Assembly: GCA_947499305.1 (NCBI GenBank)
Contig: CANMNN010000027.1
Span: 1-64,000 of the forward strand
Reading direction: 5' to 3'
DNA: 64,000 nucleotides
DNA from: an uncultured Arenicella sp.
Lineage (GTDB): Bacteria; Pseudomonadota; Gammaproteobacteria; Arenicellales; Arenicellaceae
Every line of letters begins with the position of its first letter. Within the stretch, counting starts at the first letter, position 1. Shown here piece after piece: positions 25,724 to 34,227 of this stretch. The notes under the pieces were generated by a model. That model did no database searches and had not been told where the DNA came from. It saw only the letters and a list, made by a program, of their open reading frames with translations. The translations under genes were made by a program, and so were the position numbers.

Positions 25724-26539
25724 TTATAATCGGTCCACCAAATGTGTGTCTTCAATTTTGAACCAAATAGCCCCGGCCACAAAAATCAAAATGGCGAAGA
25801 GCGTGTGAATCATTGCAGCCCATGGGTCAAGCGGGGCAGAAAACACGCCCGCTCGAAAAAAACTCAATACACCCGTCAGAGGGTTTAGCCAGAAAAGTGC
25901 CTTGACCATTTCACTGGTAATAGATAACTGCGTGTCGTAGACAATCGGTGCTGAAAAAAACATAGCCTGACTAACAAATGGAAACACCATCTGAAAGCCG
26001 CGAAACCTGACGCATATAGCCGAAAAGGCTAAAAACACTCCAGAGCAAATCAGTAAGAGGCTAACCATCGAGAGCAGGCTAAAGTAGATAAACCGCCCCC
26101 ATTCAAGATCTAATTCTGAGATAACAACGAGTAACGTAAAGAGAATCAATGCGATTGCAAAATCTACCAGCTTTGCGGCCAAATACGTCAATGGCAACAA
26201 AAATCTTGGGAAATATATTTTCTTAACCAAATCGCTATTTTGTAAAAAAGAAGTGTGGGCTCTCGCTAGACCGGCGCCAAATACATTCCAAAAAATAAAC
26301 CCAGAATAGATGTACAAAAAGTAGTACTTAAAATCTTCGCCGACTTTATTGCCCAATACTACATAGAAAATAGTCGTCATTAATAAGGGGGCAATCACCG
26401 CTGTAAAAAAACCCATCAGCGGGTTTTGATATTGCAAGCGAACATTTCTCCATGTCAGCGCCCAAAATAGCTGATGATAAGCCGGTAGTCGTTTAAGTTC
26501 TTCAAGCCCATTCACTTTATTAGAAATGATTCTAAACAT
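25724..26539 (-). CDS. wzm: Wzm-type ABC transporter permease for polysaccharide export
   Basis: Inner-membrane permease of the ABC-2 family, 271 residues with six predicted membrane helices. Seen: amphipathic N-terminal LTWRNVRLQYQNPLMG before the first helix, the PLMTTIFYVVLG helix, and NSDLVKKIYFPRFLLPL after the third helix, the usual cytoplasmic coupling helix of Wzm/TagG/KpsM permeases. The stop lies one base before the ATPase start, and the upstream sulfotransferase-like gene ends 2 bases before this start, so 27180-25069 is one tight transcription unit. The exported substrate is inferred from family. Confidence 0.9.
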   Translation of the reverse strand: MFRIISNKVNGLEELKRLPAYHQLFWALTWRNVRLQYQNPLMGFFTAVIAPLLMTTIFYVVLGNKVGEDFKYYFLYIYSGFIFWNVFGAGLARAHTSFLQNSDLVKKIYFPRFLLPLTYLAAKLVDFAIALILFTLLVVISELDLEWGRFIYFSLLSMVSLLLICSGVFLAFSAICVRFRGFQMVFPFVSQAMFFSAPIVYDTQLSITSEMVKALFWLNPLTGVLSFFRAGVFSAPLDPWAAMIHTLFAILIFVAGAIWFKIEDTHLVDRL

Positions 26540-26541
26540 GA

Positions 26542-27180
26542 CTAATTACTGATCATCTCAGGGGTAACAACGGAGTTAAATACACTTAAAAACTCCGAAA
26601 ACTCAACTCCCTTCATAATAGGTTCCAACTTTTCATATAAATAATCAGGGCGGTGTACTAGATCTGGGAACTCAATGAATGTGACAGGAACTTGATATTT
26701 GGCTGCCTCTAATAGTAAGTCATAAAGGCGCTGCAACAACACCGCTTCTTGCTTGCCTTTTTTAAGTGACTTTGTACCCAGCAGCCCCCCTTCTAATAAC
26801 CAAGGTTGGCGTAAATAATTTCTTTTATGTTTGAACGACAGCCTTTTAAATTGCGCTCTTTGGTTTTGGCGCCGGCTGTTGGCGACCGCCTCAATGTCTC
26901 GTATTGGGATAAAAATGTGTTCGATGTCTAGGTCATCTCGGCCAAAAGCAGTCGCCGCGTAGTCAATAAAAGATGGGTCTTTAACAATGTATGAATATGG
27001 CTCGACGCCAACCCTACGTTCCAATCCAGCTCGCGCAATCTGATTTTTTAAATTGTTAAGGTCTTCGGAGACAAACCCAGTATTCATCCCTAGCTTCGTC
27101 AACAATTCTATGAGCACTGTAGTGCCAGATCGTCCAGTGCCCGTAATAACCACCTGTGTGTGTTTTACAATACTCGTCAT
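26542..27180 (-). CDS. Sulfotransferase-family P-loop protein
   Basis: A protein of 212 residues with VVITGTGRSGTTVLIELL at residues about 10-27, the GxGRSGTT loop of the sulfotransferase superfamily that binds the 5'-phosphosulfate of PAPS. A second element, HIFIPIRDIEAVANSRR near residue 90-105, fits the 3'-phosphate site (R-D-x(n)-S). The rest is not recognisable. It is the first gene of the unit with the Wzm and Wzt genes (2-base gap), so the product probably modifies the exported glycan before or during export. It could also be a kinase-like P-loop protein; the GRSGTT motif favours sulfotransferase. Confidence 0.68.
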   Translation of the reverse strand: MTSIVKHTQVVITGTGRSGTTVLIELLTKLGMNTGFVSEDLNNLKNQIARAGLERRVGVEPYSYIVKDPSFIDYAATAFGRDDLDIEHIFIPIRDIEAVANSRRQNQRAQFKRLSFKHKRNYLRQPWLLEGGLLGTKSLKKGKQEAVLLQRLYDLLLEAAKYQVPVTFIEFPDLVHRPDYLYEKLEPIMKGVEFSEFLSVFNSVVTPEMISN

Positions 27181-27230
27181 CGATTAACAACCGCTCCTAA
27201 CTTCTCATCAATTGAGCCCTAACATTCATG

Positions 27231-28115
27231 CTAAACGCGTTCAGAAGATTGATACTGACCACTGCCTCTCATAATGCCCCAAAGCGTACATACCTGACTA
27301 AGAGTAAGTAACCATGACATACTCAACTTGCGCCCCATAGAATAGTGACTTTGCTTGAAACAAAAAACCAACAAATCGGTGTAAAACGAGAGCCTAACCG
27401 GAACCGGTTCAACGCCCCAGTCCTGTAATTTAACTTTGAAGTGTTTCGCCGCTTGTCCATACTTAACATGAAGCTTGCAAAAACTGAATAGGTTCAAATC
27501 ATGTGAGTGCTCAACTATAGCGTCGGGTATATAAAGCAGTCTCTTACCTTGTTTTGCCCAGTACACACAAAATCCTCGATCTTCGCCGGCCGACGTGTGA
27601 AATGAAGCATCAAAGCCGCCCAATGTTAAAAACGTATCTCGGTCTACGGCAACATTGTTCGATGTAAAGAAATACCAAGGCGTACCTCTAAAACGCTCAT
27701 AAAGATAAGACACAAGATGTTGACTGACTTCTGAATAGATATTTCGACTGAGTTTATTCTCAGTTCGCCCGCCCAAAAGGACACCTAGCTTCAAATGAGG
27801 TACAAATGATGCCAACCAATTGATATCAGGTTCGCAATCATCGTCTAAGAAAGCCAAAAACTGCCCCCGAGCCTGCCTTGCACCTAAGTTTCTGGCCGCG
27901 GCCGGGCCCTGATTGGTTTGTTCGAGTAACTTGATGTGTAGCTGATTTTCAAATGACGCGATCAAACCATTTAGGCACTGCTCGCTTCCATCATCCACTA
28001 CCACCACCTGCCAGTTGCCTTGATAAGCTTGCTTGGTCAATGCCATTAGGCACCGCTTGAGTTGTCGAGGTCGATTGTAGGTCGGTATTACGACTGAAAA
28101 GATTGGGGTATTCAT
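27231..28115 (-). CDS. GT2 family glycosyltransferase
   Basis: GT-A fold glycosyltransferase of 294 residues. Seen: FSVVIPTYNRPRQL, QVVVVDDGSE, QGPAAARNLGARQARGQ, the DDD metal motif in LAFLDDDCEPD (about residue 89-92), and a downstream AGEDRGFCVYW acid region. It overlaps no other gene but lies 13 bases after the GT-C gene and 50 bases before the sulfotransferase-like gene, so 29652 to 25069 probably forms one minus-strand operon: GT-C, GT2, sulfotransferase, Wzm, Wzt. Sugar specificity is not readable. Confidence 0.88.
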   Translation of the reverse strand: MNTPIFSVVIPTYNRPRQLKRCLMALTKQAYQGNWQVVVVDDGSEQCLNGLIASFENQLHIKLLEQTNQGPAAARNLGARQARGQFLAFLDDDCEPDINWLASFVPHLKLGVLLGGRTENKLSRNIYSEVSQHLVSYLYERFRGTPWYFFTSNNVAVDRDTFLTLGGFDASFHTSAGEDRGFCVYWAKQGKRLLYIPDAIVEHSHDLNLFSFCKLHVKYGQAAKHFKVKLQDWGVEPVPVRLSFYTDLLVFCFKQSHYSMGRKLSMSWLLTLSQVCTLWGIMRGSGQYQSSERV

Positions 28116-28128
28116 AAACTCTAAGATT

Positions 28129-29652
28129 TCACAGTTCGATTGAGTACAAGTACCAATCTTGAAAGTTAAACACTCCTAGTATCGTTAAACCTGTATCGAC
28201 CGTTTTGACATCGGGCTTGTCGGTTAAAAAATAAACATGTTTAGAGTCGAAATCCTTTCTGTGTTTTTTGAGCCTTGCATTATTCGCATCAAAATGACTT
28301 GCCGCTTCATTCAAACTATTAATATTTCGACCTGAGAATATATAACTTCGCGTGGCCTCTTTGACCCCTAACATCATTGACAAGCTCTCCGCCCAGTTTG
28401 ATTTTCGATGAAACTTAATGACGATATTTGGTTGAGTCATCTGATGCCGGTCGGTGTCATCTATATAAGCGGTAACCTGATCTATTTTTTGAAAAACCGC
28501 GCTACTATCTTTGTTCACCTGAGGCAAGATAATAAACAACAACAAGGTAACAGCAATGCACCCGCCACCCAAATACAGCTTCGTTTTAAACTTTGGTTTG
28601 GTCCAGGCCTGCAATACAAACGCCCCCGCTGTTGCGATCAGTACACTGAAGAACGCAGTGCCCGTATTATGAGTAAGAATCCAACTCGGAAACAATAAAC
28701 ATAGGCCGCCAAGTGTTAACAGCATGATGCTTAAAGTATCGTTTTTCTTAGGGTCGGAAAATATGTTTTGCCATACATCCGAGCCTTGGCTACGCAGAGC
28801 TAAACAGATTATTACAACAACTGAAAAAGACTCATAGAACAGTCTTAACGACGTTTGAACCAGCTGTTTAAGGGCTACATCGGGATGCCCAAAAAGGGAA
28901 AAGACTGACCATTGATCAAGCCCCATAAATAGTCTTGTCTCAGGAAAAGCGCTGATCAACGCGTACTGCATTCCGTAGGCCACCAGCAGCAAACCCACTG
29001 CAAAGAGAGCTCCGTTACGTGCAGACCAGGCGAATCGGCGGCTACAAACGATAAAACAAAGAGCGATCAGAACGAAGAGCACAAACCACATAAACCCTAG
29101 CCCCCCGACTAAGGCAAGAGGAACAATCAGCCAACGATATTTAGATTTGTATGTGTTGATCAAAAAGCAAGCTAACCAAAACGGCAATAACCACATATCA
29201 GCATAGATTAGTTTTCCGAACTCCAGGTGATACGGCAGCACGATAAACCACAGCGTGCCTATGGTCGCGATGCTAATGCTCACATTACACCTGAGCAATA
29301 AGGCAAACAGCAACACGGCACTTACTGCATAAAGCAAGGCGCTCAATAAACGAGCTTGATAAATACTATCGCCACCTAAAACGCGGTACCAAGCAGCCAT
29401 AGTTTTAAACCCAAGAGCGGGCCAATTAGCATAAACTTGTCGGGTACCATTATAGATAAAACCGGGTTGCTTCATGATTGGCGCTAGGCCATTGTCATAA
29501 TAGGCGCGACTAAGAGCAAGCCCTGTTGAACTCAAGGCGGTGTCCATGCTGCTATCAAAGTTTTTTGGCAGCGTCGCAACAATCGCGACAAAAGCGAACG
29601 TAAACAACATCAGGCCTACGCCTGTTGTGCAGAGCCATTTACGAGCCTTCAA
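28129..29652 (-). CDS. GT-C type membrane glycosyltransferase (GT39/ArnT-like)
   Basis: Polytopic membrane protein of about 507 residues with roughly ten helices and an early periplasmic loop carrying acidic residues (NFDSSMDTALSSTGL), as in GT-C glycosyltransferases that use polyprenyl-phosphate sugars. Sequence identity to a named GT-C family is not obvious. The start is again decided by a strong ribosome site: GGAGG followed after 5 bases by TTG at 29652; the GTG at 29670 lies upstream of that site. It is the first gene of the minus-strand unit that ends with the Wzt gene. It probably adds a sugar on the periplasmic side or modifies a lipid-linked intermediate; a plain membrane protein without transferase activity cannot be excluded. 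Confidence 0.65.
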   Translation of the reverse strand: MKARKWLCTTGVGLMLFTFAFVAIVATLPKNFDSSMDTALSSTGLALSRAYYDNGLAPIMKQPGFIYNGTRQVYANWPALGFKTMAAWYRVLGGDSIYQARLLSALLYAVSAVLLFALLLRCNVSISIATIGTLWFIVLPYHLEFGKLIYADMWLLPFWLACFLINTYKSKYRWLIVPLALVGGLGFMWFVLFVLIALCFIVCSRRFAWSARNGALFAVGLLLVAYGMQYALISAFPETRLFMGLDQWSVFSLFGHPDVALKQLVQTSLRLFYESFSVVVIICLALRSQGSDVWQNIFSDPKKNDTLSIMLLTLGGLCLLFPSWILTHNTGTAFFSVLIATAGAFVLQAWTKPKFKTKLYLGGGCIAVTLLLFIILPQVNKDSSAVFQKIDQVTAYIDDTDRHQMTQPNIVIKFHRKSNWAESLSMMLGVKEATRSYIFSGRNINSLNEAASHFDANNARLKKHRKDFDSKHVYFLTDKPDVKTVDTGLTILGVFNFQDWYLYSIEL

Positions 29653-29835
29653 AGACGCCTCCAATAACACCCAAGAACATGAAAAAAACCATTCAATCTA
29701 GTGGTTTCTCCGAGGTACCAAAACTCAGGGGTCGCGACACCATTTGAAGTTTTGGCAAAACACGCACAAATATAACACCTAAACTATCTGAACAATTGCT
29801 AAACTTCACTGAATACGGGCACCCATAAAATACTA

Positions 29836-31701
29836 ATGAACATACTGGGCATCTCAGCTTTTTACCATGACTCCGCCGCCACTATCATAAGTGATGGCGA
29901 GATTATTGCGGCCACACAAGAGGAACGCTTTAGTCGGATAAAAAATGATGCCTCATTTCCCGCCAGGGCAATTGAATATTGCTTGCAAGAAAGCCTGCTC
30001 GAGCCTGACATGATAGATGCGGTAGTTTTCTACGATAAGCCGTGGTTGAAATTTGAGCGCTTATTAGAGACTTATTGTGCCTACGCGCCTCGAGGCTTAA
30101 GGTCGTTTTTAGCAGCTATCCCCGTATGGCTTAAAGAGAAGCTATTTTTAAAGTCAATTATCAAACGAGAACTGCAGAAGATAGGGTTTGAAACCATCCC
30201 AACTCTATTATTTTCTGAACATCATTTGTCGCATGCCGCCAGTGCGTTTTATCCATCACCCTTCGAGAGAGCAGCGATTCTCACGATAGATGGCGTCGGT
30301 GAATGGGCTACGGCGTCCATCAGCTTAGGTGAAGGCAGAAATATAGAAGTTTTAAGAGAACTGCACTTTCCACATTCTCTTGGATTGTTATATTCAGCGT
30401 TCACCTACTATCTTGGGTTTAAGGTAAATTCAGGCGAATATAAATTAATGGGCTTAGCGCCTTACGGAGACCCCGAAAGTGCGGAAGTCGCACATTACGA
30501 AAGTATCATTACTAACGAATTAATTGATATCAAAGACGATGGTTCAATCTGGCTAGACCAGCGATATTTTAGTTACGCAACAAGTTTGAAAATGGTGCAG
30601 GATAAGACATGGGCAAGACTATTTGGCTTCGAACGTCGTCAACCCTCCGATAAAATACTTACCAAGCATTGTAACTTTGCCATGGCCATTCAACGAGTGA
30701 CCGAAAAGGTGGTCCTAAACATGGCCAAAGAAGCCAAACGGCTTACCGGTTGCGATCACCTATGTATGGCCGGTGGCGTGGCACTCAACTGCGTTAGTAA
30801 CGGTCACCTTATGAACGCTAAAGTATTCGATCAACTTTTTGTTCAACCCGCCGCTGGTGATGCCGGTGGCTCGCTGGGCGCGGCCTTAGCCGCTCATCAC
30901 ATATTTTTCGAGCAAGACAGAGCACCAACTCCTGATACTGATGCCATGCGCGGCGCTTATTTAGGCCTAGCAATTAGCGAGCCAGACATTCAAAGAACCA
31001 TTCGGAAATACAATGCAAAGTCGCACTATTACTCTGAGCAAGACTTATATGCCTACACGGCAAAACAATTGGAACAAGGACTTATAGTAGGCTGGGTACA
31101 AGGTCGGGCGGAGTTTGGCCCACGTGCCTTAGGTAACCGAAGCATTTTAGCTGATGCTCGCAATCCCAAGATGCAAAGCAAGCTCAACCAAAAAATCAAA
31201 TACCGTGAGACGTTTCGTCCATTTGCGCCTTCTGTGCTGGCTGAATACGTCGACGATTACTTTGCTGTGCATCACTCCAGCCCCTACCTAAGTCCTTATA
31301 TGCTTGAGGTGCAGAACGTGCAGCCTCATAGGCAGGTCATTTACCCTCAGAATGAAACACCCTTGAGCATGATAGATAAATTATATCGGCCACATTCAGA
31401 CTTACCAACCACGACACACGTAGATTACTCGTCTAGAATTCAGACAGTGCATCAACAAACCAACATGCGCTATTGGAAGCTACTCGATGCCTTTAAACAA
31501 AAGACGGACTGCGCTGTTATTGCTAACACCAGCTTCAACGTACGCGGCGAGCCTATCGTCAATACGCCCGATGATGCGTATCGATGTTTTATGCAAACCG
31601 ATATGGACATACTGGTCATGGGAGACTGTGTTTTTATCAAGGCTGAGCAGCCAAACTGGCCTGAACAACGCCAGCAACAAGCCGAATGTGGCTTGGATTG
31701 A
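29836..31701 (+). CDS. O-carbamoyltransferase, NodU/CmcH/SxtI family
   Basis: Carbamoyltransferase of 621 residues that uses carbamoyl phosphate and ATP to carbamoylate hydroxyl groups. Seen: NILGISAFYHDSAATII at the start, EERFSRIKND, HHLSHAASAFYPSP, TIDGVGEW, the Kae1-like domain CMAGGVALNCVSNG and the C-terminal domain GRAEFGPRALGNRSILADAR and YRETFRPFAPSVL. It is followed by two small membrane proteins matching SxtK and SxtJ of the saxitoxin cluster, whose relatives almost always accompany this enzyme. The acceptor here is probably a sugar of the glycan, as with NodU, but the peptide or another metabolite is possible. The divergent region upstream (29653-29835) separates it from the GT-C operon. 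Confidence 0.92.
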   Translation: MNILGISAFYHDSAATIISDGEIIAATQEERFSRIKNDASFPARAIEYCLQESLLEPDMIDAVVFYDKPWLKFERLLETYCAYAPRGLRSFLAAIPVWLKEKLFLKSIIKRELQKIGFETIPTLLFSEHHLSHAASAFYPSPFERAAILTIDGVGEWATASISLGEGRNIEVLRELHFPHSLGLLYSAFTYYLGFKVNSGEYKLMGLAPYGDPESAEVAHYESIITNELIDIKDDGSIWLDQRYFSYATSLKMVQDKTWARLFGFERRQPSDKILTKHCNFAMAIQRVTEKVVLNMAKEAKRLTGCDHLCMAGGVALNCVSNGHLMNAKVFDQLFVQPAAGDAGGSLGAALAAHHIFFEQDRAPTPDTDAMRGAYLGLAISEPDIQRTIRKYNAKSHYYSEQDLYAYTAKQLEQGLIVGWVQGRAEFGPRALGNRSILADARNPKMQSKLNQKIKYRETFRPFAPSVLAEYVDDYFAVHHSSPYLSPYMLEVQNVQPHRQVIYPQNETPLSMIDKLYRPHSDLPTTTHVDYSSRIQTVHQQTNMRYWKLLDAFKQKTDCAVIANTSFNVRGEPIVNTPDDAYRCFMQTDMDILVMGDCVFIKAEQPNWPEQRQQQAECGLD

Positions 31702-31786
31702 TTATGAGAGTTGAATTTAGAATTTAATTTTGATTTGGTTTTACGCCGCATTTGGCGTAGAAACTAGAGAGACCCTTGGCTAAAAA

Positions 31787-31939
31787 ATGATGGAACTTTT
31801 AAAAGACTTTTTTTTATTTATTAGAGAACGTAAAAAGTGGTGGCTGGCCCCACTGCTGATCACGTTTCTACTACTAGGGTTATTGATTGTATTCGGTGGC
31901 AGTTCCCCAGCGGCACCGTTCATTTATTCACTTTTTTAA
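31787..31939 (+). CDS. Small DUF5989/SxtK-like membrane protein, 50 residues
   Basis: Short gene with one membrane helix. The product begins MMELLKDFFLF, has a charged IRERKKWW segment, then a hydrophobic helix (about residues 20-37) and ends SSPAAPFIYSLF. This pattern matches the DUF5989 family, small proteins found directly after NodU-type carbamoyltransferases; SxtK in the saxitoxin cluster is of this kind. It starts 85 bases after the carbamoyltransferase and its stop is immediately followed by the next ATG, so the three are an operon. No function is known; it may anchor the carbamoyltransferase to the membrane (inference). Confidence 0.85.
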   Translation: MMELLKDFFLFIRERKKWWLAPLLITFLLLGLLIVFGGSSPAAPFIYSLF

Positions 31940-31940
31940 A

Positions 31941-32303
31941 ATGAACGGTAACTCAACCATCTATCAAACCATACTGCTGATAAGCAGTGGTTTTATGTTG
32001 CTTTATCTCTTCTTTGATCACCGAATGTGGCTACATGCAGCCGTGATCATCAGCGTACTATCTTTACTATCGTTCCGAGTTGCGTCTTGGATCAACAAGG
32101 TTTGGCAGTCTATTGGTAAAGTGTTGGGCTTTATAAATTCGAAAATCATTCTTTCGCTGGTGTATACACTGATCCTACTGCCCGTTGCCTGCTGGTATCG
32201 AGTTTCAAAGCAAAAAACGATACAGCTATCCAAACAAGATGTGTCTATGTGGGTTGAGCGAAAACATCGCTATAACAAAGATGACCTAAAAAACTTGTGG
32301 TGA
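31941..32303 (+). CDS. SxtJ-like membrane protein
   Basis: A protein of 120 residues with three hydrophobic segments (about residues 8-25, 30-48 and 70-88) and a basic C-terminus ending KHRYNKDDLKNLW. It corresponds to SxtJ-family proteins, which accompany NodU-type carbamoyltransferases together with the small DUF5989 protein. I start at the ATG at 31941, one base after the stop of the small gene; a longer frame from 31887 would overlap it without reason. Function unknown, presumably with the carbamoyltransferase at the membrane. Confidence 0.8.
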   Translation: MNGNSTIYQTILLISSGFMLLYLFFDHRMWLHAAVIISVLSLLSFRVASWINKVWQSIGKVLGFINSKIILSLVYTLILLPVACWYRVSKQKTIQLSKQDVSMWVERKHRYNKDDLKNLW

Positions 32304-32362
32304 ATTAGTCAAATACAACCTAGACTTGTACAAATCTTAAACTCGCCCAAGCATGATTTTTA

Positions 32363-33289
32363 TTGAATTCTTACGCTGCCTTTGACATCCCAATCAACTC
32401 CGACTTCAATCTCGCGCCGCTAGAGACAGTTACTCAAGCATCAGTTGTTGGCCCGCCGTTGTACATTCGCCGTGGCACGGTGGCCTATGCAGGCTTGGAT
32501 GAACCAACATTCAAGAAGGCGTTGACCCAAATCAAAGAAAATGAAATTTGGTTTGATGTACCCAATATCGCTCGCTTTTTGGTCACAAATGGCAATGAAG
32601 CGACCGTTGAGCCCTACCCTGGTGTAGATGACAACACTCTCTCTATTTATATATTGGGGTCATGCATGGGGGCCGTCTTACATCAGCGTGATTTGTTAGT
32701 ACTGCATGCTAATGCCATACAAGTGACTGACCATGCTGCCATTTTATTTGTGGGTGATTCAGGGGCTGGAAAGTCAACCTCAGCGGCGCACTTCCACCAA
32801 CGCGGCTACCCTGTGTTATCCGACGACGTGGTTGCCATAGACGCGCAAGGTGGAGTGATTAAAGGTTTACCTTACATCAAGCTTTGGCAGCACTCATTAG
32901 AAAAACTCAATATATCCAACGAAGACCTTGCCCCAATTCGCGCCAACATAAACAAATTCCGTTTGCCTCTTACGAACACCTCTAACAATGATGCCCCTCG
33001 GCCGCTGGTAAAGGCCGTTTACAATCTAAAAGTTCAGAAACACGCAACATCTGGCTCATTGAATCTTAGGCGTTATACCGGGCTGGATCGCTTTACGTGT
33101 TTAACCAATAACGCCTACCGATCCGACGCAATAATCGGTCTTGGTTTGAAATCGCAACATCTAAAACAGTGCTCCCAACTGGCCCAGAGAGCCCACATCG
33201 CTGAAATAAATCGTCCTTCTGAGCATTTTTGTGCGCCCGACATGATTGATATGGTTTTGGACGATTTACGAGCACAGAAACTCGTCTAA
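32363..33289 (+). CDS. HprK-related kinase (lasso precursor kinase type)
   Basis: Kinase of the HPr kinase/phosphorylase C-terminal-domain superfamily, 308 residues, as found in paeninodin-type lasso clusters where it phosphorylates the C-terminal Ser of the precursor. Seen: Walker A loop LFVGDSGAGKSTSA (about residues 130-143), YPVLSDDVVAI (the Asp pair after the loop that binds Mg and acts as base) and a GLPYIKLW segment. The N-terminal half resembles the conserved SYAAFDIPINSDFNL start of these proteins. The start is TTG at 32363; an in-frame stop lies just upstream, so no ATG is available. The peptide encoded at 9910-10098 ends in Ser, which makes it the natural substrate. Next come a sulfotransferase and the cyclase-like gene. 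Confidence 0.83.
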   Translation: MNSYAAFDIPINSDFNLAPLETVTQASVVGPPLYIRRGTVAYAGLDEPTFKKALTQIKENEIWFDVPNIARFLVTNGNEATVEPYPGVDDNTLSIYILGSCMGAVLHQRDLLVLHANAIQVTDHAAILFVGDSGAGKSTSAAHFHQRGYPVLSDDVVAIDAQGGVIKGLPYIKLWQHSLEKLNISNEDLAPIRANINKFRLPLTNTSNNDAPRPLVKAVYNLKVQKHATSGSLNLRRYTGLDRFTCLTNNAYRSDAIIGLGLKSQHLKQCSQLAQRAHIAEINRPSEHFCAPDMIDMVLDDLRAQKLV

Positions 33290-33324
33290 CATAACCATTA
33301 ATCGTTCCATCTGAGCCCCATAAT

Positions 33325-34227
33325 ATGCCGCGCATCAAACACTACTGGCTGGCATCCTACCCAAAATCTGGCAATACGTGGTTGCGCCTTTTCTTATCTA
33401 ATTTGCTTAATACAGAAAGCAATGAAGCGATCAATATTAATAGCATTAGTATTGGTGATATAGCCAGCAGTCGGCGCTGGGTCGAGGGCTGCTTGGGTAT
33501 CGAGATCAAAGAATTATCAGACGATGAAATAGATAGACTCAGGCCCTATGCTTATCAATGGTGCTTTGAACACAATCAATACGATTCGCACACAACACAC
33601 CAATTTCACAAAGTTCATGATGCCTGTCGGGTCTTATCCAATGGCCAAGCTCTGATTCCAGGACAGGCCTCATCGGGGGCTGTGTATCTTGTTCGCAACC
33701 CACTCGATATCGCCGTTTCTGGCGCCAATCACGCCAATATAAGCATCGATCAAGCCGTCGGCAGTTTGTGTGATGCCCGCTTTGCGCTCGCCGAGAGCCA
33801 CGAGAAGATGGATAATCAACTGCGTCAATTTCTTGGGGACTGGTCGAATCATGTATCGTCTTGGTTGCAAAACGACATGAGAAAACTGATCATTCGCTAC
33901 GAAGACATGAGCCATCACCCTTTGCCAACCTTTCAACACATCGCCCGCTTTTTGGGCTTGCCGTCAGATGCCGATAGCGTCAAAGCAGCGTTACTTAATT
34001 GCCAATTTAAAACAGTACAGCAACAAGAAAGTGAGTATGGCTTTAACGAGAAACCTCCTAAAGCAACGAGTTTTTTTCGCAAAGGAATTGTTGGCGATTG
34101 GGTTCACCACCTTGATGACAGCCAAGTTAACGCTATTATTAATTGTCACCACTCAATTATGAAGAAAATGGGTTATCTGGACAGCAATGGAAACCCCTTA
34201 ATAACACCTAATGCGATTGAAAATTAA
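33325..34227 (+). CDS. Sulfotransferase (PF00685-type)
   Basis: A protein of 300 residues with all main sulfotransferase motifs: YPKSGNTWLRLFL (5'-phosphosulfate loop, about residues 10-22), VYLVRNPLDIAVSGANH (3'-phosphate site, about 124-140) and FFRKGIVGDW near residue 250 (the RKGxxGDW motif of cytosolic sulfotransferases). It uses PAPS to sulfate hydroxyl or amine groups. The stop abuts the start of the cyclase-like gene, and the kinase gene ends 35 bases upstream. This tight kinase-sulfotransferase-cyclase order favours a peptide substrate, as sulfotransferases do occur in kinase-type lasso clusters; a glycan substrate remains possible. Confidence 0.9.
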   Translation: MPRIKHYWLASYPKSGNTWLRLFLSNLLNTESNEAININSISIGDIASSRRWVEGCLGIEIKELSDDEIDRLRPYAYQWCFEHNQYDSHTTHQFHKVHDACRVLSNGQALIPGQASSGAVYLVRNPLDIAVSGANHANISIDQAVGSLCDARFALAESHEKMDNQLRQFLGDWSNHVSSWLQNDMRKLIIRYEDMSHHPLPTFQHIARFLGLPSDADSVKAALLNCQFKTVQQQESEYGFNEKPPKATSFFRKGIVGDWVHHLDDSQVNAIINCHHSIMKKMGYLDSNGNPLITPNAIEN

